64,000 nt of DNA from Paraperibacillus esterisolvens (GCF_046237625.1 NZ_CP143545.1:4030001-4094000); one strand, 5' to 3'. Shown: positions 33,080-41,988, numbered from the stretch's first letter. The notes: generated from the letters alone by a model not told the origin. Translations and numbers: made by a program.

Positions 33080-33925
33080 TCAGCTGAATATATCCGAAAA
33101 TAATTCTACTAAAAAGAATTTGACCTTGACCGGCTCTTCATCTTCGACAGTGTACACAGGAGCTTTTTCCGATTGGACTGGTTCTTCTGCTTTCGGATCC
33201 GCCCCCTGGAGGGCTGATCCTGATTCAACAGCAGGAGCCCCGCTTTCTCCTTCCGGACTGGATTCATTAACACTTCCCCCTTTTGTGTATACAGATTCAG
33301 CTTCCTCCCGCCTGGATTCAATCTGTACCTCTTCGGTTTTTCCTTCTGCAGCCTGGGATGGAGCTTCCTGGGCTTTAATCGTGTTCCCTTCCTCCACCGG
33401 GCTCTGGCTGACAGCCGTCCCATTTGAAAAATCCAGGAAGCAGAGCGGCGGGAACAGGACGCACCACCAGTTTGCCCCTGAGCCTGCACCGAGTGTAATC
33501 ACGATCGCTTCATATGTTCCTGCCTGGTATAAATAATTGCCATATAATTTAGTAGGAAATTCAGCTTTCCCGAACTTCACCTTCACTGCCTGATCTTCGC
33601 CCTGCTGCTTAACGACTCTCTCGGCAATTCTTTGAATCTTATCCTGATTGCCTGATATAACCTTCCTCGCTTCTTCCTTTGAAGTTAAATCCTTCACCCA
33701 TTTCGTGATTTCCTTATTCACTTCATCTCTCACCAGCCGCTTAAGGTCCTGATCTGCCGGCATATCGCTGTTTGCCAGGATTCGGAGCCTGATCGCATCA
33801 TGCGGAATCACCACCGGCTCCTCCGCCCCTGCATTCTCCGCCTTCGGCATATATAAACTGAGCACAGTGCCCGTAACCAGCAGCAACAAATATATTAATG
33901 CCATATGCATCCTCAACTGTTTCAT
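33080..33925 (-). CDS. spoIIR: Stage II sporulation protein R
   Basis: Secreted forespore signal that triggers SpoIIGA to process pro-sigma-E in the mother cell. ATG 33925 with GGGGAGG upstream gives a membrane/signal helix (about 6-28) and then the conserved domain with IRLRILANSDMPADQDLKRLVRDEV and ANWWCVLFPPLCFLDFSNG (each shown in part: RLRILANSDMPADQDLKR, WWCVLFPPLCFLDFSNG). About 75 Glu/Ser/Pro-rich residues separate this from the usual C-terminal VKVKFFLVELFSDIF, making it longer (281 residues) than B. subtilis SpoIIR. A forespore promoter was not recognised. Confidence 0.92.
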   Translation of the reverse strand: MKQLRMHMALIYLLLLVTGTVLSLYMPKAENAGAEEPVVIPHDAIRLRILANSDMPADQDLKRLVRDEVNKEITKWVKDLTSKEEARKVISGNQDKIQRIAERVVKQQGEDQAVKVKFGKAEFPTKLYGNYLYQAGTYEAIVITLGAGSGANWWCVLFPPLCFLDFSNGTAVSQSPVEEGNTIKAQEAPSQAAEGKTEEVQIESRREEAESVYTKGGSVNESSPEGESGAPAVESGSALQGADPKAEEPVQSEKAPVYTVEDEEPVKVKFFLVELFSDIFS

Positions 33926-33994
33926 TCCCCATTCCTCCCCTACAACAACCAGTCTCTCCAGCATCCCACTATCTTAAACTAGTAAAATAAAAAA

Positions 33995-34029
33995 AACGGG
34001 AAATAGGGGACAGTCCCCTATTTCCCGTT
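33995..34029 (-). repeat. Perfect 35-base palindrome, also terminator of prfA-prmC
   Basis: Seventeen-base arms (core TAGGGGAC-A-GTCCCCTA, outer arm ACGGGAAA) pair perfectly around a single central base. On the minus strand it is followed directly by TTTTTTT, so it will work as an intrinsic terminator for the genes upstream. The same sequence family recurs at 23604, 34040 and 44987. Confidence 0.9.
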
Positions 34030-34039
34030 GATATAACAA

Positions 34040-34067
34040 GGGGAAATGAGGGTCAGTCCCCATTTCC
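34040..34067 (-). repeat. Second palindrome copy overlapping the prmC stop
   Basis: GGGAAATGAGGGTCAGTCCC plus CATTTCCC: imperfect copy of the same family, 11 bases from the perfect one. It includes the prmC stop codon and encodes its final residues Gly-Asn-Gly-Asp. Confidence 0.75.
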
Positions 34068-34937
34068 CAGATAGGCGAAGACCATTCGGTCCCGGCCGTT
34101 AATATCCTTCAGGATGTGTGTTTGGCTGTACGGGAAGGTTTGATCCAGGAGGTTTTTAACGGCCTGGCCCTGTTCCGCGCCTATTTCAAATCCGATCATG
34201 GCTTTAGGCTTCAGGACGAGCGGCAGCTGTTCCATGAATCTCCTGTAGAAGCCGAGTCCGTCCTCGCCGGCGAACAGGGCCCGGTGCGGCTCGTTCTCTG
34301 TGACGACGATTGACATGCTCTTCTTATCGCCGGCAGGAATATAAGGAGGATTGGAAAGCATCACATCCAGCTTCACCCCTGAATCAATAAAGGGCAGAAG
34401 CATGTCGCCCTGCCGGAAATCGACCGCGGCCCCAAGCTCCTTCGCATTGGCTGTCGCTACCTGGAGCGATTCGGGGGCAATATCAGAGGCAGATACCTCA
34501 AGTCCAGGCTCCTCAAGCTTCATTGTGATGGCAATAGCACCGCTGCCCGTCCCGATATCAGCAAGGCGGACGCCCTCCTGTCCTGGAAAAAATGCCCGAA
34601 TTCCATTCAACGCATGATATACGAGCTCCTCTGTTTCAGGCCTCGGGATCAGCACTTCCCCATTCACCTTAAAACGGCGTCCATAAAAGTCCTCATAGCC
34701 CATAATATATTGAACCGGAACTCCCCCGGCATGACGGAGACAGGCCTCCCTGAAGGCATCCTTCAACTCAGGGGCAATCTCCTCATGGAGGCTACCCAAA
34801 AGACGGCTGCGCTCCATTCCCAACACATGCTGCAGCAGGAGTTCACCTGCGTTGGCATCGCGTCCATGGCCCGTTAAAAAAGAAGAAGCCCAGCTAAGGG
34901 CTTCATATACTTTATCGAAGCTTTCATTCTTCTTCAT
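34053..34937 (-). CDS. prmC: Peptide chain release factor N5-glutamine methyltransferase
   Basis: Methylates the GGQ glutamine of RF1/RF2. SAM site LADIGTGSGAIAITM near residue 115, and the substrate motif LSNPPYIP near residue 180. The ATG at 34937 (MKKNESFDKVYEAL) lies inside the end of prfA, the usual coupling. About 294 residues. The last codons come from a palindromic repeat, so the C-terminus has been re-made by insertion. Confidence 0.94.
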   Translation of the reverse strand: MKKNESFDKVYEALSWASSFLTGHGRDANAGELLLQHVLGMERSRLLGSLHEEIAPELKDAFREACLRHAGGVPVQYIMGYEDFYGRRFKVNGEVLIPRPETEELVYHALNGIRAFFPGQEGVRLADIGTGSGAIAITMKLEEPGLEVSASDIAPESLQVATANAKELGAAVDFRQGDMLLPFIDSGVKLDVMLSNPPYIPAGDKKSMSIVVTENEPHRALFAGEDGLGFYRRFMEQLPLVLKPKAMIGFEIGAEQGQAVKNLLDQTFPYSQTHILKDINGRDRMVFAYLGNGD

Positions 34938-35994
34938 TCTGCATACGTTTGGACTGATCTTCAAGGATTAGCGCATCAAAAATTTCATCCAATTTCCCTT
35001 CGACAATCTGATCAAGCTTTTGGATGGTCAAGCCAATCCGGTGATCTGTCACCCGGTTCTGCGGGAAGTTGTAGGTCCTGATCCGTTCGGAGCGGTCCCC
35101 TGTACCGACTGCCGCTTTACGGTTCTGATCATATTCAGCCTGTGCTTCCTGCTGGAATTTATCATACACACGGGCACGGAGCACCTTCATTGCTTTTTCT
35201 TTGTTTTTGATCTGTGACTTCTCATCCTGACAGGATACCACAGTGCCTGTAGGAAGATGCGTCAGGCGCACGGCCGACATGGTGGTATTTACACTCTGTC
35301 CGCCTGGCCCGCTTGAGGCAAAGGTATCCACACGGATGTCCTTCTCATGGATTTCGACTTCCACCTCTTCAGCTTCCGGCAGTACAGCAACTGTAGCCGT
35401 GGAAGTATGAATCCTTCCGCCTGATTCGGTTTCCGGCACACGCTGGACCCGGTGGGCGCCATTTTCAAATTTAAGCTTGGAATAAGCGCCATTTCCGTTA
35501 ATCATGAAAATGATCTCCTTATAGCCGCCAAGGCCAGTCGGGCTTGCTTCAATTACATCTGTTTTCCACCCCTGCGTCTCCGCATAACGGCTGTACATGC
35601 GGTAAAGAGTACCAGCGAACAGCGCAGCCTCGTCACCTCCGGCAGCTCCCCGGATTTCCATGATAACGTTTTTGTCATCATTAGGATCCTTTGGAATAAG
35701 CAGCAGCTTCAGCCTTGCTTCAAGCTCCTCCAGCTGCTCCTCAAGCTCGCCCATTTCTTCTTTCACCATCTCGCGCATCTCGGCGTCAAGCTTGTCCTCA
35801 AGCATCTCCCTGGCATCCTGATACTGCTCTCTTGCGGATTTGTACTCGCGATAGGCGGCCACCGTTTCCTGGATGCCTGCCTGCTCCTTGGAGTACTCTC
35901 TCAATTTGTTGGCATCATTTATGATAGCGGGATCACTCAGCAATTCATTCAATTTTTCATATCGGTCTTCTACTGCCTGCAAACGATCTATCAC
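34924..35994 (-). CDS. prfA: Peptide chain release factor 1
   Basis: Terminates translation at UAA and UAG. The catalytic GGQ is in FASSGPGGQSVNTT near residue 228. The frame opens at GTG 36003; GTG 35994 (MIDRLQAVEDRYEKL), six bases after GAGGTG, matches RF1 N-termini better. 356 residues. Modified by PrmC, encoded immediately downstream. Confidence 0.95.
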   Translation of the reverse strand: MIDRLQAVEDRYEKLNELLSDPAIINDANKLREYSKEQAGIQETVAAYREYKSAREQYQDAREMLEDKLDAEMREMVKEEMGELEEQLEELEARLKLLLIPKDPNDDKNVIMEIRGAAGGDEAALFAGTLYRMYSRYAETQGWKTDVIEASPTGLGGYKEIIFMINGNGAYSKLKFENGAHRVQRVPETESGGRIHTSTATVAVLPEAEEVEVEIHEKDIRVDTFASSGPGGQSVNTTMSAVRLTHLPTGTVVSCQDEKSQIKNKEKAMKVLRARVYDKFQQEAQAEYDQNRKAAVGTGDRSERIRTYNFPQNRVTDHRIGLTIQKLDQIVEGKLDEIFDALILEDQSKRMQNEEE

Positions 35995-36107
35995 GATATT
36001 CACCTCAGTTTATCCAAAAGGCCCATTCAGGGCCGATTTATAATAATAAAGATTTCCATCTTCCATTATATATACGGATAGAAAACACGTCAAAAGGATT
36101 CGGCGTG

Positions 36108-36440
36108 CTACCGCTCGATAAGCCGGACAGTGAATTCATAATTGGCAAGCTTCCTGGTCAGTTTCTCCGTCAATTTCTGCACATGCAGCTCCCTCTCGTC
36201 CATTTTGAACTGCCCGGGGCTGATATAGCAGGTGACCCAGATCTTCTGGTCTTTCATGAATATGGGACCGGGTGTATAGGAGCCAGCCTCACCCAGCAGC
36301 ATCTTGATCTTATCAGCCACACCAGGCTTTTTTTTGAATGGAAGTATCGTGCAGAGGTCTTCAGAATCTGCACACATTCGGATCGCTTCAATCTCATGCC
36401 GCAGGCCGCCGGTTCGTGTACGGTTTTTTTCTTTTCTCAT
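36108..36440 (-). CDS. Conserved-looking small protein, function unknown
   Basis: 110 residues from ATG 36440, which follows AGGAGGG at six bases. Basic N-terminus (MRKEKNRTRTGG), then a globular-looking region with two cysteines (MCADSEDLCTILPF) and WVTCYISPGQFKMDERELHV. No motif recognised and no membrane segment. It lies between tdk and prfA; a terminator upstream separates it from tdk. Real-gene support: strong ribosome site and codon use like its neighbours. Confidence 0.7.
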   Translation of the reverse strand: MRKEKNRTRTGGLRHEIEAIRMCADSEDLCTILPFKKKPGVADKIKMLLGEAGSYTPGPIFMKDQKIWVTCYISPGQFKMDERELHVQKLTEKLTRKLANYEFTVRLIER

Positions 36441-36550
36441 GGCGCTCCCTCCTGTTAGCATTATTTCCAAAAAGAGGAAGAATTAATATGAAAAACGGAC
36501 AGGGAAGCGGGAGCCCCCTATTCGAACTAAGTTCCATATTACCGGCCAAA

Positions 36551-36586
36551 ATAAAAAAGGCCGAATCCATATAGATTCGGTCCCTC
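36551..36586 (-). terminator. Terminator of tdk
   Basis: GGCCGAATC / GATTCGG(t)CC, six-base loop, followed on the minus strand by TTTTTTATTTT. Eleven bases after the tdk stop. Confidence 0.85.
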
Positions 36587-36596
36587 ATATAATAGC

Positions 36597-37217
36597 TTAT
36601 ATTTTTGTAATTGAGTCTGTCTTTTCTTTAAGTGGTTCCTCCCGGCCGGGCACTTCATGATGATGGCGGCAGCGCGGCTCGTAGGCTTCCGAAGCACCTA
36701 CGAGGATAACTGGATCATGGTAGGAAGCAGGCCTTCCGTCGATAAGGCGCTGTGTCCGGCTGGCAGGCGAACCGCAGACGGCACAGACCGCCTGCAGCTT
36801 TGTGACAGATTCAGCAAGAGACAGCAGAGCCGGTACCGGCCCGAACGGCTCGCCTTTGAAGTCCTGATCAAGTCCGGCGAGGATGACGCGGAAGCCGCTG
36901 TCAGCAAGGTGCTGGGCTACTGCAACAATTTCTCCGTCAAAAAACTGAACTTCATCGATGGCAATAACGTCGAGGTCCGGATCGATCACTTTAAAAATAT
37001 CGGTAGATTTGGAGATGGGTACAGCTGTGAAAGAAGAGCCATTGTGAGATACGACAGATTCTTCACTATACCGGTTATCGATGGCCGGCTTGAATACTAT
37101 GATCTTCTGTTTGGCAAACTGCGCGCGCCGCACTCTCCTGATTAATTCCTCGGATTTCCCAGAGAACATGCTTCCGCAAATTATTTCCATCCAGCCAGTT
37201 TGTTTCATAACGTACAT
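36597..37217 (-). CDS. tdk: Thymidine kinase
   Basis: Type II thymidine kinase, salvages thymidine to TMP. P-loop GSMFSGKSEELIRR near residue 15, Walker B-like VIAIDEVQFFD, and structural zinc cysteines CAVCG plus a later Cys/His pair (EPRCRHHHE). ATG 37217 gives MYVMKQTGWMEIICG, as in B. subtilis; the TTG before it is not needed. 206 residues. Confidence 0.95.
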   Translation of the reverse strand: MYVMKQTGWMEIICGSMFSGKSEELIRRVRRAQFAKQKIIVFKPAIDNRYSEESVVSHNGSSFTAVPISKSTDIFKVIDPDLDVIAIDEVQFFDGEIVAVAQHLADSGFRVILAGLDQDFKGEPFGPVPALLSLAESVTKLQAVCAVCGSPASRTQRLIDGRPASYHDPVILVGASEAYEPRCRHHHEVPGREEPLKEKTDSITKI

Positions 37218-37340
37218 CAAATGGGCTCTCCCTTCACACTTTGCTTCTATATTAAAAAGAAATCTTAATCGTCCATTGGAGTCTATACTATGTTTCCCTA
37301 AACCGCCAGTAAATCACAGACAAAGGGGGTAAAAATGAAA

Positions 37341-37357
37341 AACCGCCATCCGGCGGA
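37341..37357 (-). terminator. Possible second terminator in the rpmE-tdk gap
   Basis: CCGCC-ggat?-GGCGG short hairpin followed on the minus strand by TTTTTCATTTTT. It lies 70 bases after the rpmE terminator; it could also act as an attenuator in the tdk leader. Confidence 0.45.
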
Positions 37358-37428
37358 ACAGGAATCTATTCACCTGGTCCGCCTAAAAGGGGCAAAACCG
37401 GAGAATATATGTAAATCAAGCCTTAAAA

Positions 37429-37460
37429 AAACAGGCAAGAGTAAGTTCTTGCCTGTTTTC
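37429..37460 (-). terminator. Terminator of rpmE
   Basis: AACAGGCAAGA / TTCTTGCCTGTT stem with five-base loop and T7 on the minus strand, 12 bases after rpmE. Confidence 0.9.
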
Positions 37461-37472
37461 AAATATTCTAAA

Positions 37473-37673
37473 TTACTTAATTCCGTATTTTTTGTTGAAA
37501 CGGTCAACACGTCCGCCAGCTTCAGCGAATTTTTGACGTCCAGTGTAGAACGGGTGACACTCGGAACAAGTTTCTACGCGGATATCATTTTTAACAGAAC
37601 CAGTTTCAAAAGTGTTACCACAAGCACAAGTTACAGTGATTTTGTTGTAATTTGGATGAATTCCAGTTTTCAT
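37473..37673 (-). CDS. rpmE: Ribosomal protein bL31, zinc-binding form
   Basis: 66 residues from ATG 37673 (MKTGIHPNYN), nine bases after AAGGAG. The CxxC-type cysteines of the zinc (C+) form are present: TCACGNTF and TCSECHPFYTGRQKF. Under zinc shortage this form is normally replaced by a cysteine-free paralogue elsewhere. Confidence 0.97.
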   Translation of the reverse strand: MKTGIHPNYNKITVTCACGNTFETGSVKNDIRVETCSECHPFYTGRQKFAEAGGRVDRFNKKYGIK

Positions 37674-37771
37674 TCTTTTCATCTCCTTCCGCCCTGAGTC
37701 ATCTGAAACAGAGTTATAACTTCAAATGCGACTGTGTTACTGCCGCATATATGATTAATCACATTAATTTT

Positions 37772-37800
37772 ATTATAGCAAGTTTATATCAAATATGCAA
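37772..37800 (-). promoter_or_regulatory. Sigma-A promoter of rpmE
   Basis: Minus-strand TTGCAT (37795-37800), 17-base spacer, consensus TATAAT (37772-37777); located just after rho, so rpmE has its own transcript with a leader of about 95 bases. Confidence 0.8.
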
Positions 37801-37815
37801 GGGTCTGCTATAAAT

Positions 37816-39102
37816 TTACAAGGTGCGTTTTGAGTTTCCATTCTGGTTTTTCTTGATTTCTTCTTCCAGCATCGCGAAGAAATCTTCGTTGCTTTTGGTA
37901 GTCTTCAACTTGCGCAGGAAGCGTTCGGCGAAGTCGGGGGAATCTGACATTGACTTGCGGATTGCCCACAATTTGTCGAGATGGTTCTTTGGAATAAGAA
38001 GTTCTTCTTTCCGTGTGCCGGAACGGCGGATATCGATGGCAGGGAAGATCCTTCTTTCGGCAAGGGAACGGTCTAAATGAAGCTCAAGATTTCCGGTACC
38101 TTTAAATTCTTCATAGATCACATCATCCATGCGTGAACCTGTATCGACTAGTGCAGTCGCGAGAATCGTCAAGCTTCCGCCCTCTTCAATGTTCCTGGCT
38201 GCCCCAAAGAAACGCTTCGGCCGGTGGAAGGCTGCAGGATCAATTCCGCCTGAAAGCGTCCTTCCGCTTGGAGGGATGACAAGGTTGTAGGCACGCGCCA
38301 GACGGGTGATGCTGTCCATCAGGATGATAACATCCCGCTTGTGTTCAACAAGACGCATGGCGCGTTCGAGTACCAGTTCAGCAACCTTAATATGATTTTC
38401 CGGTACCTGGTCGAAGGTCGAGCTGACCACATCACCGGCAACAGAGCGCTCGATATCCGTCACTTCCTCCGGCCGTTCATCGATCAGGAGAACGATCAAT
38501 TCCGCTTCCGGATGATTGATCGTGATGGCATTGGCGATTTCCTTCAGAAGGATCGTCTTCCCTGCCTTCGGCGGAGCGACAATCAAACCGCGCTGTCCAA
38601 ATCCGACAGGGGCAATTAAGTCCATGATTCTCGTGGACAGGTTCTTCTGCGTTGTTTCAAGCAGCATCTGGCGGTCTGGATATAATGGGGTCAGACCCGG
38701 AAAATGCACGCGTTCCTTGGCTGATTCCGGATCATCGCCATTCACGGCTTCTACATGCAGGAGGCCGTAATATCTCTCGTTTTCCTTAGGAGGGCGGACC
38801 TTGCCTGATACCTTGTCCCCATTCCGCAGGTCAAACCGGCGGATCTGCGATGCTGATATATAAATATCCTCTGAGCTCGATGAATAATTGATCGGGCGCA
38901 GGAAGCCAAAGCCCTCAGACGGGATGATTTCAAGGACGCCTTCCATGAACAGGAGCCCGTCCTGCTCTGCCCTTGCTTTCAATATAGCAAAAATCAGCTC
39001 TTTCTTTGAAAGCTTGCTATAATAAGAAACCTTAAATTCACGCGCTAATTCATAAAGCTCTTTCAGCTTCATTGTTTCTAGACTTGAAATTGTTAAGTTC
39101 AT
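37816..39102 (-). CDS. rho: Transcription termination factor Rho
   Basis: RNA-dependent ATPase, 428 residues. N-terminal RNA-binding region with GVLEIIPSEGFGFLRP, P-loop APPKAGKTILLKEIA near residue 180, Q-loop/R-loop region with VDTGSRMDDVIYEEFKGTGN (part: GSRMDDVIYEEFKGTGN). No insertion domain, as in Bacillus. The ATG lacks a strong ribosome site, which fits a protein kept at low level. Confidence 0.96.
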   Translation of the reverse strand: MNLTISSLETMKLKELYELAREFKVSYYSKLSKKELIFAILKARAEQDGLLFMEGVLEIIPSEGFGFLRPINYSSSSEDIYISASQIRRFDLRNGDKVSGKVRPPKENERYYGLLHVEAVNGDDPESAKERVHFPGLTPLYPDRQMLLETTQKNLSTRIMDLIAPVGFGQRGLIVAPPKAGKTILLKEIANAITINHPEAELIVLLIDERPEEVTDIERSVAGDVVSSTFDQVPENHIKVAELVLERAMRLVEHKRDVIILMDSITRLARAYNLVIPPSGRTLSGGIDPAAFHRPKRFFGAARNIEEGGSLTILATALVDTGSRMDDVIYEEFKGTGNLELHLDRSLAERRIFPAIDIRRSGTRKEELLIPKNHLDKLWAIRKSMSDSPDFAERFLRKLKTTKSNEDFFAMLEEEIKKNQNGNSKRTL

Positions 39103-39411
39103 TACGACACCACTCTTTTTAAATTAGCTAACACCAGGAAAGAAAATATAGGAGAGTTCTTTGACTTGGAGTAAGTTTGAAGAAATTTTTGTATTACGGA
39201 TTCAAAGCAAACTTTATTTTACTTTTTTTAATTAAATTATTCAACTATAAAAATACAGCTGCCGTTCCTAATCAAGAGAGCTGGAGGGGCTTTAGCTTAA
39301 GGATCAGAGGATAACTGGCTGCGGGTCTTTGGCGGGTCAGGTGTGAATCCTGCTGTCTTCTTATAAATCAAGTAAGCGAGCGAAGCCGCCCGCTTTTGTT
39401 CATTTATATCG
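39103..39411. other. rho leader and glpX-rho gap
   Basis: Holds the rho promoter and about 110 bases of A/T-rich leader. Nearer glpX, the plus-strand string GCGGGTCAGGTG (39332-39343) is identical to twelve bases of the dispersed repeat at 48670, followed by a similar TGAATCCTGC; this may be a remnant copy. No gene seen. A weak hairpin AAGCGAGCG / CGCCCGCTT lies after glpX. Confidence 0.6.
39216..39244 (-). promoter_or_regulatory. Sigma-A promoter of rho
   Basis: Minus-strand TTGAAT (39239-39244), 17-base A/T spacer, TAAAAT (39216-39221), 114 bases before the ATG. Confidence 0.6.
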
Positions 39412-40374
39412 TTATTTCATGACAAGATTCGGTTTTTTGTTCAGGCTGTGGCGTCCGTCTATGAAGCGGACTGTGCCTGATTTAGCCCTCATGACCAATG
39501 AGTGAGTTTCTCCATAGAAGCCTTTATACTGAACACCCCGGAGAAGTTCTCCGTCTGTAACGCCGGTCGCGGCAAAAATGGCATCTTCGCCTCTGACGAG
39601 ATCTTCCATTCTTAGTATTTTATTGACATCTAACCCCATTTTCAAACACCTGGCATTTTCGCTTTCATTCTGCGGTAGTAATTTACCCTGAATTTCGCCG
39701 CCTAAACATTTTAAAGCAACCGCCGCCAGTACCCCTTCAGGCGCACCGCCGGATCCGAATAATATATCCACTCCGGTTGTGTCAAAGGCCGTATTGATGG
39801 CTCCTGCAACATCTCCGTCATTGATCAGCTTAATCCGGGCTCCCGCTTCACGGAGCTGGCGGATGATGTCCTGGTGGCGTTCCCGGTTCAGGACAGTCGC
39901 CACGACATCTTCAATGTCCTTGTTCTTGGCCCGGGCAACTGCCTTCAGGTTGTCAAGGACAGATGCGTTGATGTCCACCTGGCCGACGGCTTCTGGACCG
40001 ACTGCGATTTTATCCATATACATATCAGGTGCATGGAGAAGATTGCCGTGATCAGCTACCGCCAGGACTGCGAGTGCATTCCAGCCGCCTGATGCAACGA
40101 TATTGGTGCCCTCAAGTGGATCGACAGCTACATCCACGCGCGGGCCATAGCCTGTGCCGAGCTTTTCCCCGATATACAGCATGGGTGCCTCGTCCATTTC
40201 CCCTTCACCGATCACTACGATACCCTTCATCGGGACCGTGTCAAAAACATCGCGCATCGCCGAGGTTGCTGCACCGTCCGCTTCGTCCTTCTTCCCCCGG
40301 CCCATCCACCGTGCAGAAGACAAGGCGGCTGCCTCCGTTACTCTTACCAATTCCATTGATAGACTTCTTTCCAC
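39412..40374 (-). CDS. glpX: Class II fructose-1,6-bisphosphatase
   Basis: Gluconeogenic phosphatase of the GlpX family, 320 residues. Signatures: VVIGEGEMDEAPMLYIGEKLG with metal-binding Glu, DPLEGTN (metal site), NDGDVAGAI and FGSGGAPEGVLAAVALKCLGG (part GSGGAPEGV). Lies between murA and rho as in B. subtilis. Confidence 0.95.
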   Translation of the reverse strand: MERSLSMELVRVTEAAALSSARWMGRGKKDEADGAATSAMRDVFDTVPMKGIVVIGEGEMDEAPMLYIGEKLGTGYGPRVDVAVDPLEGTNIVASGGWNALAVLAVADHGNLLHAPDMYMDKIAVGPEAVGQVDINASVLDNLKAVARAKNKDIEDVVATVLNRERHQDIIRQLREAGARIKLINDGDVAGAINTAFDTTGVDILFGSGGAPEGVLAAVALKCLGGEIQGKLLPQNESENARCLKMGLDVNKILRMEDLVRGEDAIFAATGVTDGELLRGVQYKGFYGETHSLVMRAKSGTVRFIDGRHSLNKKPNLVMK

Positions 40375-40461
40375 TGCAATTCCCCCTGTGCTGCGATTCT
40401 TTGGTTATATTGTATAACACATTAAAGAAAAATGTAACACATTAAGCGGAATATACAGGGA

Positions 40462-41748
40462 TTATGAGCTCTTTAGCTGTTCAGCCTCTTCTTCCGAAAG
40501 CTTTTCACGCCAAACCGTTGCCCCAAGACCGGTCAGTTTTTCCTCAAGGTTGCTGTAGCCCCGGTCAATATGCTCAAGCCCAGTAATTTCAGTGATGCCT
40601 TCTGCCATCAGACCGGCAATCACCAGGGCTGCCCCTGCTCTCAGGTCACTCGCTTTCACCTTCGCTCCATGCAGCTGAACCGGCCCCGAGACAATCGCTG
40701 AACGGCCTTCTACCTTAATATTGGCACTCATGCGTCTCAGCTCATCGATATGTTTAAACCGGGCTCCGTAAATAGTATCGGTGACAACTGCCGAACCGGA
40801 AGCTTTGGTCAGGAATGCCGTAAAAGGCTGCTGAAGGTCGGTCGGGAACCCGGGATAAACAAGCGTTTTGATATCTACGGCCTTCAGGTATTCCCCAGGT
40901 GACACGAATATCTGGTCATCCCCTGTCTCAACATTCACTCCCATTTCCCTAAGCTTCGCTGTAAGCGATTCCAAATGCTGAGGAATAACATTATCCACAA
41001 TGATCCCGTTTCCGGCTGCGGCAGCCAGGATCATGAAAGTTCCCGCTTCAATCCGATCGGGGATAATTGTATGGCGGCAGCCGTGCAGGCTCTCTACTCC
41101 GTCTATGCGGATGATATCTGTCCCCGCACCCTTGATGCGCGCGCCCATATTGGTCAAAAGGGTGGCGACATCGATGATTTCAGGCTCTTTCGCTGCATTT
41201 TCAATGGTTGTCCGCCCTTTGGCCATCACGGCAGCAAGCATGATATTGATCGTTGCGCCGACACTGACAACATCCAGATAAATTTTGGCACCCTTCAGTT
41301 CATCGGCACGGAGGTAAATCGCTCCCTGCTCATTCGTGATTTGTGCTCCCAGGGCCTCGAAGCCTTTAATATGCTGATCGATTGGTCTCGGGCCCAGGTG
41401 GCAGCCGCCCGGAAGCCCGATGACTGCCTTCTTGAACCGGCCGAGCATGGCTCCCATAAGATAATAGGATGCCCGCAGTTTTTTCACACGGCCGTTTGGC
41501 AGCGGCATGGAGATCATTTTCGAGGGATCGACTGTCATTTCATTGTCGGAAAAGGAAACCGTCCCCCCTATTTCCTCAAGCAGGCCTTGCAATATATCAA
41601 CATCAGATATCTCGGGAAGTCCCTCAAGGGTTACAGGTGAATTGGCTAAAATGGTGGCTGGAATGAGCGCAACGGCACTGTTTTTAGCACCGCTGACCCT
41701 GATTGATCCCTTAAGGGGATATCCGCCTGCGATTTTAAGTTTTTCCAT
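40462..41748 (-). CDS. murA: UDP-N-acetylglucosamine 1-carboxyvinyltransferase (second MurA)
   Basis: First committed step of peptidoglycan synthesis. The PEP-reactive Cys is in LPGGCHLGPRPIDQH near residue 118, the substrate residues in KNSAVALIPA. ATG 41748 with AAGGGAG upstream gives MEKLKIAGGYPLKGSIRVSG, 428 residues. Position beside tal and glpX corresponds to B. subtilis murAB (murZ); Firmicutes usually have another murA near the atp operon. Confidence 0.94.
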   Translation of the reverse strand: MEKLKIAGGYPLKGSIRVSGAKNSAVALIPATILANSPVTLEGLPEISDVDILQGLLEEIGGTVSFSDNEMTVDPSKMISMPLPNGRVKKLRASYYLMGAMLGRFKKAVIGLPGGCHLGPRPIDQHIKGFEALGAQITNEQGAIYLRADELKGAKIYLDVVSVGATINIMLAAVMAKGRTTIENAAKEPEIIDVATLLTNMGARIKGAGTDIIRIDGVESLHGCRHTIIPDRIEAGTFMILAAAAGNGIIVDNVIPQHLESLTAKLREMGVNVETGDDQIFVSPGEYLKAVDIKTLVYPGFPTDLQQPFTAFLTKASGSAVVTDTIYGARFKHIDELRRMSANIKVEGRSAIVSGPVQLHGAKVKASDLRAGAALVIAGLMAEGITEITGLEHIDRGYSNLEEKLTGLGATVWREKLSEEEAEQLKSS

Positions 41749-41836
41749 AATAATACTCCCTTCTAAACCTGAGCGGTGGTATGAATGTGATTTTGAACAA
41801 AGGAATTTATTTCCATGGCTTATATGCATAAGATGT

Positions 41837-41851
41837 CAGTATCCGATACTG
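41837..41851. promoter_or_regulatory. Palindrome upstream of murA
   Basis: CAGTATC-C-GATACTG is a perfect 15-base palindrome about 90 bases before the murA start, in an A/T-rich gap. Could be an operator; no regulator is known for it here. Confidence 0.4.
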
Positions 41852-41988
41852 TCTAGTTTACACAATTATGCCTATTTCATGTAAGCAAATTTAGATATTT
41901 TTCCATAGTTCGTTTGTGCCAATACTTCCTGCTGCCACGTTCCCTATACCACCTGCTTCAGGATAGAATCCTTCTTTCAGAAACTTTT

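Noticed and set aside
37335..37697. Plus-strand frame starting with a good AAAGGGGG site and running through rpmE
   Set aside because: Most of it is antisense to rpmE and its terminator; the apparent ribosome site is the complement of a hairpin-plus-T tract.
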